From the NCBI GenBank assembly GCA_021521415.1, contig JAIQDT010014629.1, forward strand, positions 1 through 64,000: a DNA stretch of 64,000 nucleotides. The letters are read 5' to 3'. Position numbers and translations under genes: made by a program. The notes beneath the pieces are model-generated. The model saw only the letters and a list, made by a program, of their open reading frames with translations. It had not been told where the DNA came from and did not search any database. This document shows positions 48,154 through 59,555 of the stretch, piece by piece. This DNA comes from Bidens hawaiensis (Eukaryota > Streptophyta > Magnoliopsida > Asterales > Asteraceae). Position 1 is the first letter of the stretch. The number at the start of each line of letters is the position of its first letter.

Positions 48154-48878
48154 TCTATATTATATATAATAGGAGTCACGGGCAAATTAAGACGATGAAT
48201 TTTAAGGAATTTACAATTGTTTAAACACATGGTATAACCTCATATGAGGGTGAAGTGGTCATTCTATCATTCAATCTAACGTACTTTTCATTTTTCTCCA
48301 AAATAGTTACAACATTGCCTCTCAACTTTACAGCTATTATAAATTTAAATAATAGTTATAACTTTCGTTCTTTATCTTTTAACCATCTATTCTTTATAAT
48401 TTCATTTTTAACCCAAATATCCTCACAATTTTTAAACATTCATAAATTTTTTCGTACGTTAATATTTTTTTAGAAAAATTGTATCATAAAAACAAGCATT
48501 TAATTCTTTTTAATTTGAGTATGATATTGTCATAGTTTCTTTTCAGTTAAAAAAAATAAAACGCTACGTATACGGGTTTTCCGTCCGGTTTTGATGGTTT
48601 TAAATTAAACCACGAGCCAAACCATTAACGGTTTTTTGGTCACCGAAAACTAAAACTAGACCTTCGAAAATTGAAACCCAACAAAACCAAACCATTAACA
48701 GTGGTTAGGTTCTGTTTTCGTTTGTGCTTTGATATTAAATTGAGTTTAAAATAAGAGCTATGAATCTACTTATCCCAATAAATGATTTCACGGTTACAAA
48801 CGAAACAAGAAGTACCCATAAATCTATAACGTGATTACCAAGGTTATTTTCTGCTGCATCGTGCGGGCATCTGTCTAG
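48154..48878 (+). mobile_element. Helitron-like non-autonomous element, copy 2
   Basis: 5' end TCTATATTATATATAATAGG after A; 3' end GCATCGTGCGGGCATCTGTC then TAG, so the last tetramer is CTAG (48875-48878), with a short GC hairpin candidate (TGCATCGTGCGGGCA) before it. It aligns along most of its length with 556-1231. The base after CTAG is A rather than T, slightly off the usual target. Non-coding. Confidence 0.5.
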
Positions 48879-49311
48879 AAGAATATGAACAAGATAATTA
48901 AAAATGAAGAAGATGTAAATAATGAAGATGGTTGAATGGTTTTTTATAAAAGTTTAATTAATTAATTTTCGTAAAATACCCTCAAACTCAACGGTTCTTT
49001 CTCCCTTTTTCTCTTGGCCCACGTTCATGTGTTTGATCTTTTCATTAATGCTTATTTTTAGCTTAATTTTTATTAAAAAATGTAATTTTTATTTGTATTT
49101 AGATTACGTGTGTAATATTAAAATTAAAGAAAGGGATGCGGTGGGAGTTATAAAGTAGGGGTTAAATCATCTCATTGAACGAGGTGGAGTGAAACTGGTT
49201 AAACCGTTAAACTAAACGATCTGAAGCATAAGTGCAGTTAAGGAGGGTTAAAGTGTACTCATGGCCTTACCGTCAATTACAGGACAAATCGGAGAGCAAA
49301 CATAAATAGTA
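48879..49311. other. Intergenic spacer
   Basis: AT-rich; no gene or terminal repeats recognised. Confidence 0.45.
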
Positions 49312-49562
49312 CTCCCTCCGTCCCATTAGAAGTGTCCATATTTCCATTTTTAGTTGTCCCATTACAAATGTCAATTTTCAAAATTTAAATGTCAATTTTC
49401 AAGTTTACCCTTAAACACACATAACTAGCATTAATAATCAATGTTGATGGACCCATTTTCAAGGGCATTATTGTCGTTTTATAAGCAGCAAAGGTAATCA
49501 TTTAATCTTCCTTGAACTTTGTGTTTTTCAAACCATGATACTTTTAATGGGACGGATGGAGT
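49312..49562. mobile_element. Stowaway MITE (Tc1/mariner), ~251 bp
   Basis: The left end CTCCCTCCGTCCCATTA follows TA. The right end TTAATGGGACGGATGGAG is its near-complement. This is the canonical Stowaway terminus. The interior repeats AAATGTCAATTTTCAA. Non-coding. Confidence 0.9.
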
Positions 49563-51395
49563 GGTTAATAATATACTTTTTGGCTGGTGAGCCTGTGATA
49601 TGCCTTTGAACTTTCAAGAGAAGTATATTGTGACCGTTGATTAAAAGTGTTTGAGCCTTATTCTCTTTGATCCGACCCATTTTTTTTGTCGATCCATTTT
49701 GTGTCCACCCAATATGTGGGTCTGCCTATGTGCTTACCGGCTTACCATCCAACCCCTTGGGCGCCTCCTTTTAAACTCGCGTAATGATGTTTAACGCCCT
49801 CCAAAGGTGAAGTGGCGAGTGGCACTAAGCCACTATACTCAGTCTAAGTGTATGCCTCGTGCCACACAAATGGTCCCTATTGTAGACTTTAAGTCATTTT
49901 AAGATAAGATAGAACTGTTGTGCGATTTATTCTATTTTTTTTCTGGTTTTTAAATATAACCGTTGTTATGTCAGATCTTCATCTAATCGTTTTCAGAAAT
50001 TAGCCCAAATTTGTGGTTTAGTTCATTATTATTAAAACCTGTTAATATAAAATTATTTGAACTAATATACTTTGTAAACATATGGATGCATTCAATAATA
50101 ATTTTATATACAAATAAGGATATATAAAATGTACTGATCAATAATTGGTTTGGATCTGACAATGATAATAGTGAAATCGACCGTATCTATTTGCTTTGAT
50201 GTTATCATAAGATATAATGAATGTGATTAAGTTTAATAGTTGGCCAGTTAACGTCACATTATTATATACGTATATGCACAAATATGAATGCTTATTCAAA
50301 TGGTTTAGGTCATGTTAGAGAATGCTAGAAAAGTATAAACATTTTATGTGGTCTGTCCATTTGTGCAATTTGTATATAGTAGGTTTCTAAAATTGAAGGT
50401 ATCTCGTGTAATGAATGTTAAGGGATTTATAAACATAATTCATGGTTAAAAGAATCATAAAATAAGTTAATTCTATAATTCATTATTTTCTATGTAAAAC
50501 TTCATTAGAGAGCAAAGAGGAAATCAATAGTTAACAACGAAAAAAAAATCAATCATATATAAAGGCTACAAGATTCTTATTTAGAAATTAAGATAATCGT
50601 TAGAATGAGTGTTTGCCACCTTCTCCACATGAATATCGCGGATTGAGTTGTAGGCAATAGTGTCCCCCCTTTAGCTCCCTCCGTCGTTACTAATCTGGCA
50701 AGCAAAGAGTTAAAATTGTCCTTGGCGCCAAAAAGATTAGCTGACCGGGACTATGTATATACTCGTACCATCCATAGTTCATCGTGTTGTTACTTATTAG
50801 ATAAAATAGTTAGAGGAATTATTCTAAAGTTATTTCTTTTTCACCAACAGATTTTGATTGTGATATAAACAAAAACAAAAGGGTGGGGTGATTGAGTGTG
50901 TACATTAAATAAACGAGTTCAATAATTTATGTTTAAAAAATTCAAAAACAATGACAGTTTAATTATTATATTTAAGCGAGTGAGTAGAAAATTATAGATT
51001 AACGATAATAACTTTTTATTTATTTAACTCCGTTAAATATCTTAATAATTATATCTATAGTTATTAGACCAAGTATATTTGTAGAAAAAGTACATAAAAA
51101 AATATTAATAATATAAAAGAGCAATACTATGAGAACCGAAGTATTTTATAAAGAAAACCACTAATTAAGAGCTCGTGAAAACCTATCTAAAACATTTTGT
51201 TTATTGAAAAACCAACTACTAGTTATATGAATCACAAAGAATTTAGTACCCCTTTGTTGCGAGGATATATAACAGATAAAAAAACCTGAAAAAACCGTAA
51301 ATGTTTCATTATAGTTGCATCATGCATTACCATTTCAAATAATGGACCATTATCACATCCCAACCAAAAGATTCAAACGATTACTTGAGGCTTAC
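49563..51395. other. Intergenic, no gene recognised
   Basis: Mostly AT-rich, with one GC-richer patch at 49690-49880 without open frame. No terminal repeats, RNA genes or exons supported. Confidence 0.45.
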
Positions 51396-51527
51396 TCAGA
51401 TCTCCGCTATGACTGCAACATTGGTTGCCTCGCCAAATAATGAACCATCGTCATAGCCTATATTTGACAAAGCAACACCGATTTCAACAAAGTTAACTTT
51501 GATCAAAATATCCTTACAGATCGTAAC
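51396..51527 (-). pseudogene. Possible orphan terminal exon (43 codons plus stop)
   Basis: On the minus strand a good acceptor (TTTTGTTTATTCAG) at 51528 opens a 132-bp stop-free frame ending TGA at 51396. It reads VTICKDILIKVNFVEIGVAL and then NIGYDDGSLFGEATNVAVIA and ends EI. The region is more balanced in composition than its surroundings. No upstream exon could be joined and I do not recognise the family. It may be a gene remnant or chance. Confidence 0.25.
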
Positions 51528-52356
51528 CTGAATAAACAAAATGAATTAACCTTTCTTATTATCCAACATGTAAGCATCTTTTAATGCTCAAGACGTCTAT
51601 TAAAAACATCATAAACTCATAAAGCATTAATTTATAAAAAAACACAAAAAAACAATCAGCGCTTTAATCCACTTTCCATAAATGGAATTTTAAAAAATAA
51701 ATAAATCAATGAACATTATAAACCTTATAAAGAAGTGAAGAACCTAATTCAAAAGGTCAAGTACCCAATTCTCAAGAGATGAAAACCACTTACTTAGTTC
51801 AATTGTAATGTTATGCTTATTTGATTGTACACACCTTCACAACCTTAACAATGCAACATATAAATGTGAAAACCACATGCCTAAATCAGTGTCAAACGAT
51901 CATCATAGCACAAACAAAAAACGAATCGAATCATGGCCAACTTCGGAAAATCTAAAATAAAACCAGTAGCTAATATCATTTCGTGCCTGAACGCAAGCTT
52001 GTATGTGTGTGTATATATGTATGATATGACATTACTTATTATACTATTTTCATATTTTCTCTGTTTTCAAATAAGTTAAAATTGTATATAAGAAAACCAT
52101 ACTCTATTGCCTAGATGGGGAATAAACCCTCCATCCTAACATATATTTGTAATTGGCAAAACACTATTTCATTTGGTCCAACACATTCATTGTGGGGGTG
52201 GAGCCCCATACCATCTCATTCAAAAATTTATCAAACACCGTGTCACACATGTTAAATACTTATAAATGAATGTGTACAAAGAATAGGTGGAGTCCACTAC
52301 CCTTCATCAATCACAAGAGCACACGCATTCATGTTTTTGTTTTAGTTCTTTTATTT
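51528..52356. other. Intergenic, nothing recognised
   Basis: AT-rich with no supportable exon upstream of the possible orphan exon. Confidence 0.4.
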
Positions 52357-52520
52357 AAGAACAATGTTTTTGTTCTAGTTCTTTTATTTACATTCTTAGT
52401 TAAACTAAAACGTGCTTGTTAAAATATGAGTTATATATAAGAACAATGTTTTTGTTCTAGTTCTTTTATTTACATTCTTAGTTAAACTAAAACGTGCTTG
52501 TTAAAATATGAGTTATATAA
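52357..52520. repeat. Tandem duplication, 82-bp period
   Basis: AAGAACAATGTTTTTGTTCT through ATATGAGTTATATA occurs twice in near-identical form (52357-52438 and 52439-52518). A partial third copy lies just upstream (52331-52356, ATGTTTTTGTTTTAGTTCTT). The high identity indicates a recent event. Confidence 0.9.
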
Positions 52521-52597
52521 AGTCCACCGTTTACATGACATGACATGACGCTATGCACATTTTAGTTAAACAACATATAGTATTATGACAACTTTTC

Positions 52598-52945
52598 GTC
52601 GAGTCAACCCAACAAGCTACGGTTTTTTCACAACAAAACTCTAAATCTCAAACCGCATCGCCCATTGCAACTCTTCCATCCCCAACTTCGAGTATATCAT
52701 AACCACTTTAGCCATAACACCACCACAAATCGCCATGTATTTCGCCACCTACATCCACATCTACCGCCGTCAACAACTCACACAATAACCTCTTCACCTC
52801 GTGAAGAAACATACACATACGCTATATTTCCCGCCATTGCCACGCCGATAGACGAAATAACTGAATTGAAGCTCTTCAAATCCTTGACGATATTTGTTGG
52901 AATCGCTTTGATCTCATTACATTCAAACGAATTGCGATTCACTAC
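52598..52945 (-). pseudogene. Truncated 3' copy of the neighbouring F-box/kelch gene
   Basis: The minus-strand reading SFECNEIKAIPTNIVKDLKS, FNSVISSIGVAMAGNIAYVY parallels the C-terminal third of the intact gene (NFECDEIGEMPEDIIESLDS and VNSSVDVAMAGNMVYVC). Similarity continues through the last coding segment into the 3' flank (GAGTCAACCCAACA against GAGTCAACTCAACA), so the duplicated unit includes 3' UTR. Frameshifts occur after ISSRGEEV-type sequence, and the F-box and first two thirds are missing. It lies about 400 bp downstream of the intact gene in the same orientation, i.e. a decayed tandem duplication. Confidence 0.85.
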
Positions 52946-53366
52946 ACAAGTGTGAACCAACTCACATACCAGCCAGGAAAAATGATCTAATATTTTATAT
53001 TGTCTAAATCAAGGGAACGAGATGCCTCATGTTAAGCTATGAAGTATGAACTCATGTAGTAATATCATAACTACTTATGTGGATATGCATGGCTCGAATC
53101 CATAAGCTAAACTTCTGTCATTTAATCAAGCTATGTTATTTTATGTTTAATATAATTTAATTTAAAACAAAACAATTTTAAGGTACCTAATGATTTTATT
53201 ATTATAGTACTGAACCCATGCATCCTTCAAATCACTTATTTTACACATGCCGATACTCGGATATATAATTAAATACAGTATAATACGCTAATGAACATAA
53301 ATTTATCACAAGTCAAACAATAAACACGCCACATCCATCTTTCACCGAGTCAACTCAACACACGAC
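52946..53366. other. Spacer and 3' UTR of the F-box/kelch gene
   Basis: Non-coding AT-rich sequence between the truncated duplicate and the stop codon at 53367. No further feature. Confidence 0.5.
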
Positions 53367-54509
53367 TCACTGTTTAACCACAAACCTCCTCTTCTCCACC
53401 GTCATCGCCCGTTGCAACTCGTCCATCCCCACCTTCGAGCACGTCACAACCACTTTCCCCATACCACCACCCGCCCTATTCACCACACTCCGCCACCTAC
53501 ATCCACCACCCTCAACAAAATCACACACAATAACCACCTCCTCATCTACACACACATACACCATATTTCCCGCCATTGCCACATCCACCGACGAATTAAC
53601 CGAATCCAAACTCTCAATAATATCCTCCGGCATCTCTCCGATCTCATCACATTCAAAATTATCACAATTCACTTCGTATATTTTAACACCGTCAACTTCC
53701 TCAGGCTGACCTAATACTCCGATCACTATCAACCTCCCATTACAAAATCCGATAACCGAATAATAAACGCTTCCATCCGGACGTAAATCGTACGGTCCGG
53801 ACCAAATGTTATTACTCGGATTGAAACAATATGTCACACCTGAACTCTTCTCCATAACGTAGAGATTATTATTATTATTATTATCGTCGGAAGCAACGGA
53901 AAGCCATGTGGAAGAAGCGGATCCGTTGAAAAACTCCGGCATTGGATCCGATTTGGTCCAATTACGTGACCGGAGGTCGTAAACCTCAACGGCGAGTGGA
54001 TCGTCTTCAAAATCAAACGCGCCGCCGGCAATAACGACACGCGGTCCGACGACGGCGACGACGGGATCAATCCGAGAGACATTTGGCGGCACTGCATGGT
54101 GCCACGTCAGATGGAGTGGATCGGAGGATAATAAGAGCTTTGATGGTGAGAGCATGTAGAGGAGGTTCGAGTGAGAGGATCGGAGTGTGGTCCGTGTGGA
54201 GATGTGATTGAGATCCGGAGAGTGGATTTGGATCCATGAGTTTGAGTCCGGGTCGTATGCGTGTGTGGTGGTTCGGTTCGGGTGGTTGGGGTTTTGTGTG
54301 TGTAGTATTAGCCACGGTTTGGTGTTGGGGGACGAATGGAGGGCGGATGATACACCGGCGGTCCATGTTTTTGAGACGCGTGACGCCGGGATTAAGTGGA
54401 TGAGCGGTACGTGAGAGAGTATGGCCTCTAGCACGTCCCCATGGATGGTTTCCATCTTTGGAAATAATTTGTGAATTGTGATTCCAAACAACTCTTTTAT
54501 AAGAGCCAA
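53367..54509 (-). CDS. F-box/kelch-repeat protein, At1g23390-like (KFB)
   Basis: A single-exon gene of 380 aa, near the family's usual length. The F-box occupies about residues 22-62 (HGDVLEAILSHVPLIHLIPA, SRVSKTW). A kelch-type beta-propeller region follows, with AYDPDSNSWIQI, IDPVVAVVGPRVVIAGG, VEVYDLRSRNW, SSTWLSVA, LYVMEKSSGVTYCFNP and NIWSGPYDLRP. F-box proteins link SKP1-cullin1 ligases to a target. The Arabidopsis relative At1g23390 has been reported to target chalcone synthase for degradation and so lower flavonoid output. That role is inferred here from similarity alone. The Met at 54509 opens the frame; the Met at 54455 (METIHGDV) directly before the F-box is an equally likely start. 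A poly-Asn run (about residues 206-212) comes from an (ATT)n microsatellite. A broken partial copy lies downstream. Confidence 0.9.
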   Translation of the reverse strand: MALIKELFGITIHKLFPKMETIHGDVLEAILSHVPLIHLIPASRVSKTWTAGVSSALHSSPNTKPWLILHTQNPNHPNRTTTHAYDPDSNSWIQIHSPDLNHISTRTTLRSSHSNLLYMLSPSKLLLSSDPLHLTWHHAVPPNVSRIDPVVAVVGPRVVIAGGAFDFEDDPLAVEVYDLRSRNWTKSDPMPEFFNGSASSTWLSVASDDNNNNNNLYVMEKSSGVTYCFNPSNNIWSGPYDLRPDGSVYYSVIGFCNGRLIVIGVLGQPEEVDGVKIYEVNCDNFECDEIGEMPEDIIESLDSVNSSVDVAMAGNMVYVCVDEEVVIVCDFVEGGGCRWRSVVNRAGGGMGKVVVTCSKVGMDELQRAMTVEKRRFVVKQ

Positions 54510-54656
54510 GGATCAGGCCCGTCACCAATTCTAGTAGAAACCTATCGCGTGCGTTAAAACTTCTGGCTCATGAACAAGACTTGAATTGGTGACCTCTTTT
54601 ATAGAAATGGTTATTGGGTTACCGCTAGAAAACTGCTCCTTTGCTATTTCTTTTAT
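54510..54656 (-). promoter_or_regulatory. Proximal upstream region of the F-box/kelch gene
   Basis: The 147 bp between the start codon and a foldback element. The nearest TATA-like sequence on the minus strand (TATATATATAAA, about 54662-54673) lies just inside that element, about 155 bp from the first Met, a plausible distance for a core promoter. Inferred only. Confidence 0.35.
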
Positions 54657-55262
54657 GGGATTTATATATATATCCCCTTCCTAACTTTCATTATTACATA
54701 TATCCCCAAAGCTAAACATTTATTTACACATTTCCCCTTCTTATGTGCAATTACCTTTTTACCCTTTTCAATTCACATTACCCTAATGAAAAAACCAAGC
54801 ATCTGACAGAAACAACAACATCGACTTCCATCATCCGACGTTCCATTGCTCAGTAACTTACAAACATTGGCGGCTTCTATTCTTCCGGCGTTGGATCGTA
54901 GTAACGTCCATAGGTCGGGCTTCTTTTTCTGTCGATTTTTTGTCTAGTATGTCTACTTTTCCTGACGATTTTTTATAGTGGCTGCAAGTCCTAATTGATT
55001 TTGTTATAATCTACATATGTTCATCTTAAAACCGACTCGGTTTGGGTTTAAATTTGATATATATGTAATTGTTACTATTAAAAAAGGGATATAATATAAA
55101 TTAATTCATTGGGGGTAAAATGGTCATTTGGTAAGCTAATTTTAATGAAATGGAGAGATATGTAATATATATGATTTAGGAAGGGAAATATGTAATTAAA
55201 GGTTTAACATTGAGGAAACATGTAATAAGGAAAGTTAGGGAGAGGATATATGTAAATGCCCC
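54657..55262. mobile_element. Foldback/MULE-like element upstream of the F-box gene
   Basis: Inverted arms of about 150 bp. The left has GGGATTTATATATATATCCC, CTAACTTTCATTATTACAT and ACATTTCCCCTTC. The right has the complements of ATATATCCTCTCCCTAACTT and CCTTATTACATGTTTCC. The interior (54800-54960) is GC-richer. Target duplication not clear. Non-coding. Confidence 0.65.
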
Positions 55263-55812
55263 TCATGATTAGAAAAAGAATGAGGTGGCTTGATAGAGAC
55301 TTCTGGGATAAATTATGTTTAGAGGGCAATCTAATTGATTGTTTAATAGATTTGTTACTTCAAGTTATGGTTCTTAATTAAATGGTGTAGGACCTTATCA
55401 GTCGTAATAAATGTATAAATAATTTGTTAGGTGTAGTGGTGGTGGGTGTTGAATAAATTCAAGCTAATATATCACGAGTTATGCATGCTTAAATTCAAAT
55501 AAATAATGGAGCACCAAGTGTTCTTTGATTAAATGGAATTTTTTTGTAGTAGTTAGGAATCCTTAAATTATTGTTTACTTTGTTTTGTAACCAGACCATT
55601 TTCCTTGTAACAACAATAAATAATAAGGAATGTCACCAGAGAATCATCATTAAGAAAACAAACGTATAATCTAAAGAACCTCAAATAATGCGATAAATGA
55701 TAAATGAGAGATAAGATCATGTGCGTGAAATAAAAATATAGATCACTATTCCTCACAGTCCCTTGATTCATGCTCCACAACGTCGAGCCAATGACAAATG
55801 TACGCAAACTTT
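55263..55812. other. Intergenic spacer
   Basis: AT-rich. The minus frame at 55568-55816 has no homology I recognise and probably belongs to the decayed flank of the Copia remnant. Confidence 0.4.
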
Positions 55813-56219
55813 TCACGTAGTAAAAGCTTTAGTTAAAACATCTGACAATTGTTCATTATATTGTAGTACTCTACCTAACTTCACTTGTTCTTGATTTACC
55901 ATCTCTCGTATGAAATGATGCTTGACCTCTATGTGTTTCCATTGGTTATGTATAACTGGTTTTTTACTCAGACTTAAAGTGAGCATGTTGTCGGAATACA
56001 TAATAGTGGCCTTACTCTACTGAATTCCCGAATCATTCAATACCCTTCATATATATGCACGCTACTTGACAAGTGACTGTAGACTTTACGTGAAGTTATG
56101 TACTCGACTTCTGTATTTAATGGAACCATTGTTGATTGCTTCTTTGAACTCCGAGTCAGTGCTCCACTTCCAATTAGAAACACACATTTTGGACCAAATG
56201 GGTTCTTGATCATCACCAA
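55813..56219 (-). pseudogene. Copia retrotransposon RNase H remnant
   Basis: Read on the minus strand, 56219-56037 carries GSGALTRSSKKQSTMVPLNT and EVEYI, matching the Copia RNase H motif in which W/RSSKKQ is followed by STxEAEY. In another frame 56001-55813 carries YSDNMLTLSLSKKP, KHIEVKHHFIRE and QLSDVLTKAF, the usual Copia pol C-terminus. The shift between frames and altered residues show it is dead. No LTRs or other pol domains are adjacent. Confidence 0.88.
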
Positions 56220-57866
56220 GTGATTAAAACAAACTAAAATGAATATTGTAATGCGTTTAGTTCAGTAAATTTGATAAAAGTTTGAAAATGTTAGATATTG
56301 GTGAAATTGGTGCTTATTGGCTAAATTACACTTAAAAGGCTAAAGTTAAGTAGGTATTGGCTAGTTTAATTGGAAAAGGTTGGTATACATGCATGACCAT
56401 TTTCACTGAATATAATGTGGTTAGTGTGTTAAATGTGGAAACGAAAAGGGTGATCAATACCAAAGCTAGTGAGACTTTAAAAAGGTGATCGTTACCTAAA
56501 TTAGTGATATGTTTAAAAGGCGATCACTAACAAGAGGAGTAAGAATTTAGAAATGATAATGAAACTCAAACTTAATGAGAATACCCGAAACCCAAATCAT
56601 CTTGTACAATTATACCATGTACTTTTATATTTTTTCGCAAGTTTGGGTTTTAGTAATATACTTGTTTGCCATATTATATATCAATCACTATTTTCTTTTT
56701 ACTTATTTATTTTAACTATATATATTGTATTTATTTTAAATGTCTTCCTAAATCCTACAGTTCCCACCATCCCACATCATTCCTAAATGTAATTGTTTAA
56801 TTAATAGTTACATGATAGATACACAACGAGTTTTAAGTCGGGTATATCCAACGGTATTTTTATTAAACCCGCGGGTATACTCAATGGGTAACCTGTCAAA
56901 TACTTGATAGGTTTTAGGCGAGAGATAGGACAAACTTTTATACTCGGGTATGAGATTGAGATTGCCTACAAACACGACTCATTGTCATCTCTAAGTGAGA
57001 TGAGTATCGGTGATGCTATGAAGTTGAACATAATGGAACAATGATCTCTACAGACTACAGTTTATCTCTATCTTGAAAGAGAGACACGAAAGGTGATCAC
57101 TTCCCAACTTAGAGACATTATGACAATGGTATTATATTTGTTAAAACACTTGTTATTTTTCTCATTCGATCTCTTTAAGATGTATGAATGCAGAATGCCA
57201 CTTCAAAAATACCTCTTATTGCACCAAATCTGATTGACTCGATCGACTCAGAACAAGGCTACTCAAAACACTTATTTACTTACCTTCGAATATCAAGTCA
57301 ATTTTCTAATACTTCACCTTATCAAGACCAACAAGATTGCAAACCCAAATCTCGTGATAAGTTAGAAGTTTAAATACCAACTTTTAGTAAGAAGCTTGTG
57401 CCTAAGTTAAGGTGTAAGCTTGTTTTCTAGATAACAACTATGAGATGAAAGGCCTTGAAGAAAAGTTGTTTTTGTTAGCTCTCTTTTGGTACATATATAC
57501 CATTCATTGATTATTGATTCTAGAATACCATGTGACAGTTTATTAAACTCGCAATTATTTTTTAAATGAGTCATTTTGACTCATAATTGTTTTGATTAAG
57601 ACCCGTCTGACTCAAAACCAAAACGATATTTTTTTAAGTCGATCCGTTATGTTCTAACTTGTTATCTTGATGGACCCAGTGACCCACTGAGTTTCAAATT
57701 TAAGATATTTTTAATATTAGTGGCTAGACGTGAATGGTCCTTTTCCGATAATAAAGCTGAGAGCCATCACAGGGAAACTGGTCAATTTGTTCATATCTGG
57801 ATAAGACTAAAAGTCTAAAACCAAAGCACACAACAGAACAAAGATCGTGTACGATGAATGGTTCTG
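56220..57866. other. Intergenic, no gene recognised
   Basis: AT-rich with short frames lacking motifs (56553-56786, 57188-57373). The patch 56830-56960 has GGGTATA/TATACTCGGGTA words like a small degraded DNA-transposon repeat. No ends defined. Confidence 0.4.
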
Positions 57867-58425
57867 TTCATATGTTTGGTTGGAGGTAATGAAAAGAAGG
57901 GGGAATGGAATGAGAGAAAGAATGGAATGGACAAGGGAATGAAATGGATCATTACCATTCATTTGTCTTGTTTGGTTAACCTATAGGAATGAAATCAATT
58001 ATTAATTTTTATTGTTTGGTATCCAAAAAAATTGTAGAAATGAAATACAAATAATAAGAACACTCCTATCTCAAAATACTTTTTAACAAAAAAAAAACCC
58101 TATAATGGCGATGGTGGTAGCTCCGGCGACGAAAATGGTGGTGGCGGTGGTGGAAGCGGCGGCGGTGGTGTCGGTGGAGTTGGTGGTGGTGCCAATGGTA
58201 ATGGTGGTGGTGGTTGTTAGGTGGTAGTGTTGTTGAGAAAGTAGGGTGAAGGAGGAATGAAATGAAAAAAAAGAAGGGGGCTGGGAAGGAATGGTTTTGA
58301 TGAAATGGGATTCCATGTGTAATGGATGATTCCATTCCATTAAGCAACCAAACACCACTTTTTTCATTCCCACGTAATGAATCATTCCATTCCTACTGTC
58401 ATTCCTGCATACCAAACGCTACCTA
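57867..58425. mobile_element. Foldback MITE with a GGT/GGC-rich centre
   Basis: The left arm TATGTTTGGTTGGAGGTAAT and repeated GGAATGGAATGA words are answered on the right by TCATTCCATTCC words and GCATACCAAACGCTACC. The centre (58100-58225) is a GGTGGTGGC-type tract; the minus frames over it give only His/Thr-rich low-complexity peptides and are not genes. Confidence 0.6.
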
Positions 58426-58675
58426 AATGTTTTCAGGGCCACCATTGCATTATTTCTAAATCTCTATCCATATATTTGGCTACAGATGATTTTCATTTTG
58501 TAACATCCCGAAATTTCTAAAGTAAAATTTAATATATTATTTTGTCAGGTGAAATAAACGAGTTAGTGGAACGATAATAATAATAGCAAAATATGAAGAC
58601 TTAGTATGATAATTAGATGGGATTAGATATGGACCAAAAGGAAATATGGGCATTCGGTCCATGGGCTTAAGGGAG

Positions 58676-58683
58676 TATAAATA
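58676..58683 (+). promoter_or_regulatory. LTR TATA box
   Basis: TATAAATA in GGGAGTATAAATACCCCC, 178 bp into the LTR, repeated at 61854-61861 in the 3' LTR. It would place the start of the retrotransposon RNA near 58710, giving a short U3 and very long R-U5. Confidence 0.6.
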
Positions 58684-59166
58684 CCCCCTTAAACCCCAAT
58701 CCTTTCCATTCCATCCATTTATCCATCCTAATCTCTACACACCCCAAAACACACAACCCGAACCAAGATCCAAAGGCGAGGACCTGAGCTCGTTGGTGCT
58801 AGATCGTCGTGACGAACCAAAGCAACAAAACCAGCTCGTGTTCGTAGTTCGACTTATTTACGGTACGTTTATATCGAGAACATGTTCGTTTAGGTTTGGA
58901 TTAGTATAGAAATGATAGATCTGTGTTTGTATGGTATAAACGAATCCTACAGAGCTAAACTTACTGAAAATGGTTAAGATTTGATGGGTTAGTCGATTGA
59001 TAAAAGAACCCGTAACCTATATGCCTAAATCGCATAAACATCGATGTTAGGCCGATTTGATGGTTGGGGTTTGTAGGCGCTGGTCAGACGATTCCGTGGA
59101 TACCTAAATTGAGTTGTTTGGTTAAGAAACGAAGATGATTAAGGACGAACAGTAGCTGCAGCCGAC

Positions 59167-59555
59167 AACTTCGCCTGCAAGCTAAGTTCGCCTGATGAAC
59201 TTCGCCTGCAAGCTAAGTTCGTCTGATGACAACTTCGCCTAAAGCTAAGTTCGCCTAAGGTTTAACTTCGCCTAAAGCTAAGTTCGCCTAAGGTTTAACT
59301 TCGCCTAAAGCGAAGTTCGCCTAAGGTTTAACTTCGCCTAAAGTCAAGTTCGCCTAAGGTTTAACTTCGCCTAAAGTCAAGTTCGCCTAAGGTTTAACTT
59401 CGCCTAAAGTCAAGTTCGCCTAAGGTTTAACTTCGCCTAAAGTCAAGTTCGCCTAAGGTTTAACTTCGCCTAAAGCTAAGTTCGCCTAAGGTTTAACTTC
59501 GCCTAAAGCTAAGTTCGCCTAAGGTTTAACTTCGCCTAAAGTCAAGTTCGCTTAG
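59167..59555 (+). repeat. 33-bp minisatellite in 5' LTR, 12 units
   Basis: Two diverged units (AACTTCGCCTGCAAGCTAAG type) followed by ten of the AACTTCGCCTAAAGCTAAGT type ending TTCGCCTAAGGTTT. Each unit is itself two half-units, AACTTCGCCTAAAGCT and AAGTTCGCCTAAGGTTT. A GCTAA/GTCAA variant pattern along the array marks internal duplications. Confidence 0.95.

Noticed and set aside
52665..53714. Plus-strand His/Thr-rich frames opposite the F-box gene and its duplicate
   Set aside because: They are antisense shadows of the coding strand, which carries the kelch motifs.
58066..58415. His/Thr-rich minus-strand frames
   Set aside because: They translate a GGT/GGC-rich low-complexity tract in a foldback MITE.
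58646..58909. 87-codon frame conserved at 58646 and 61824
   Set aside because: The conservation comes from the two LTRs being copies of one another; the frame spans the LTR promoter region and matches no protein family I know.
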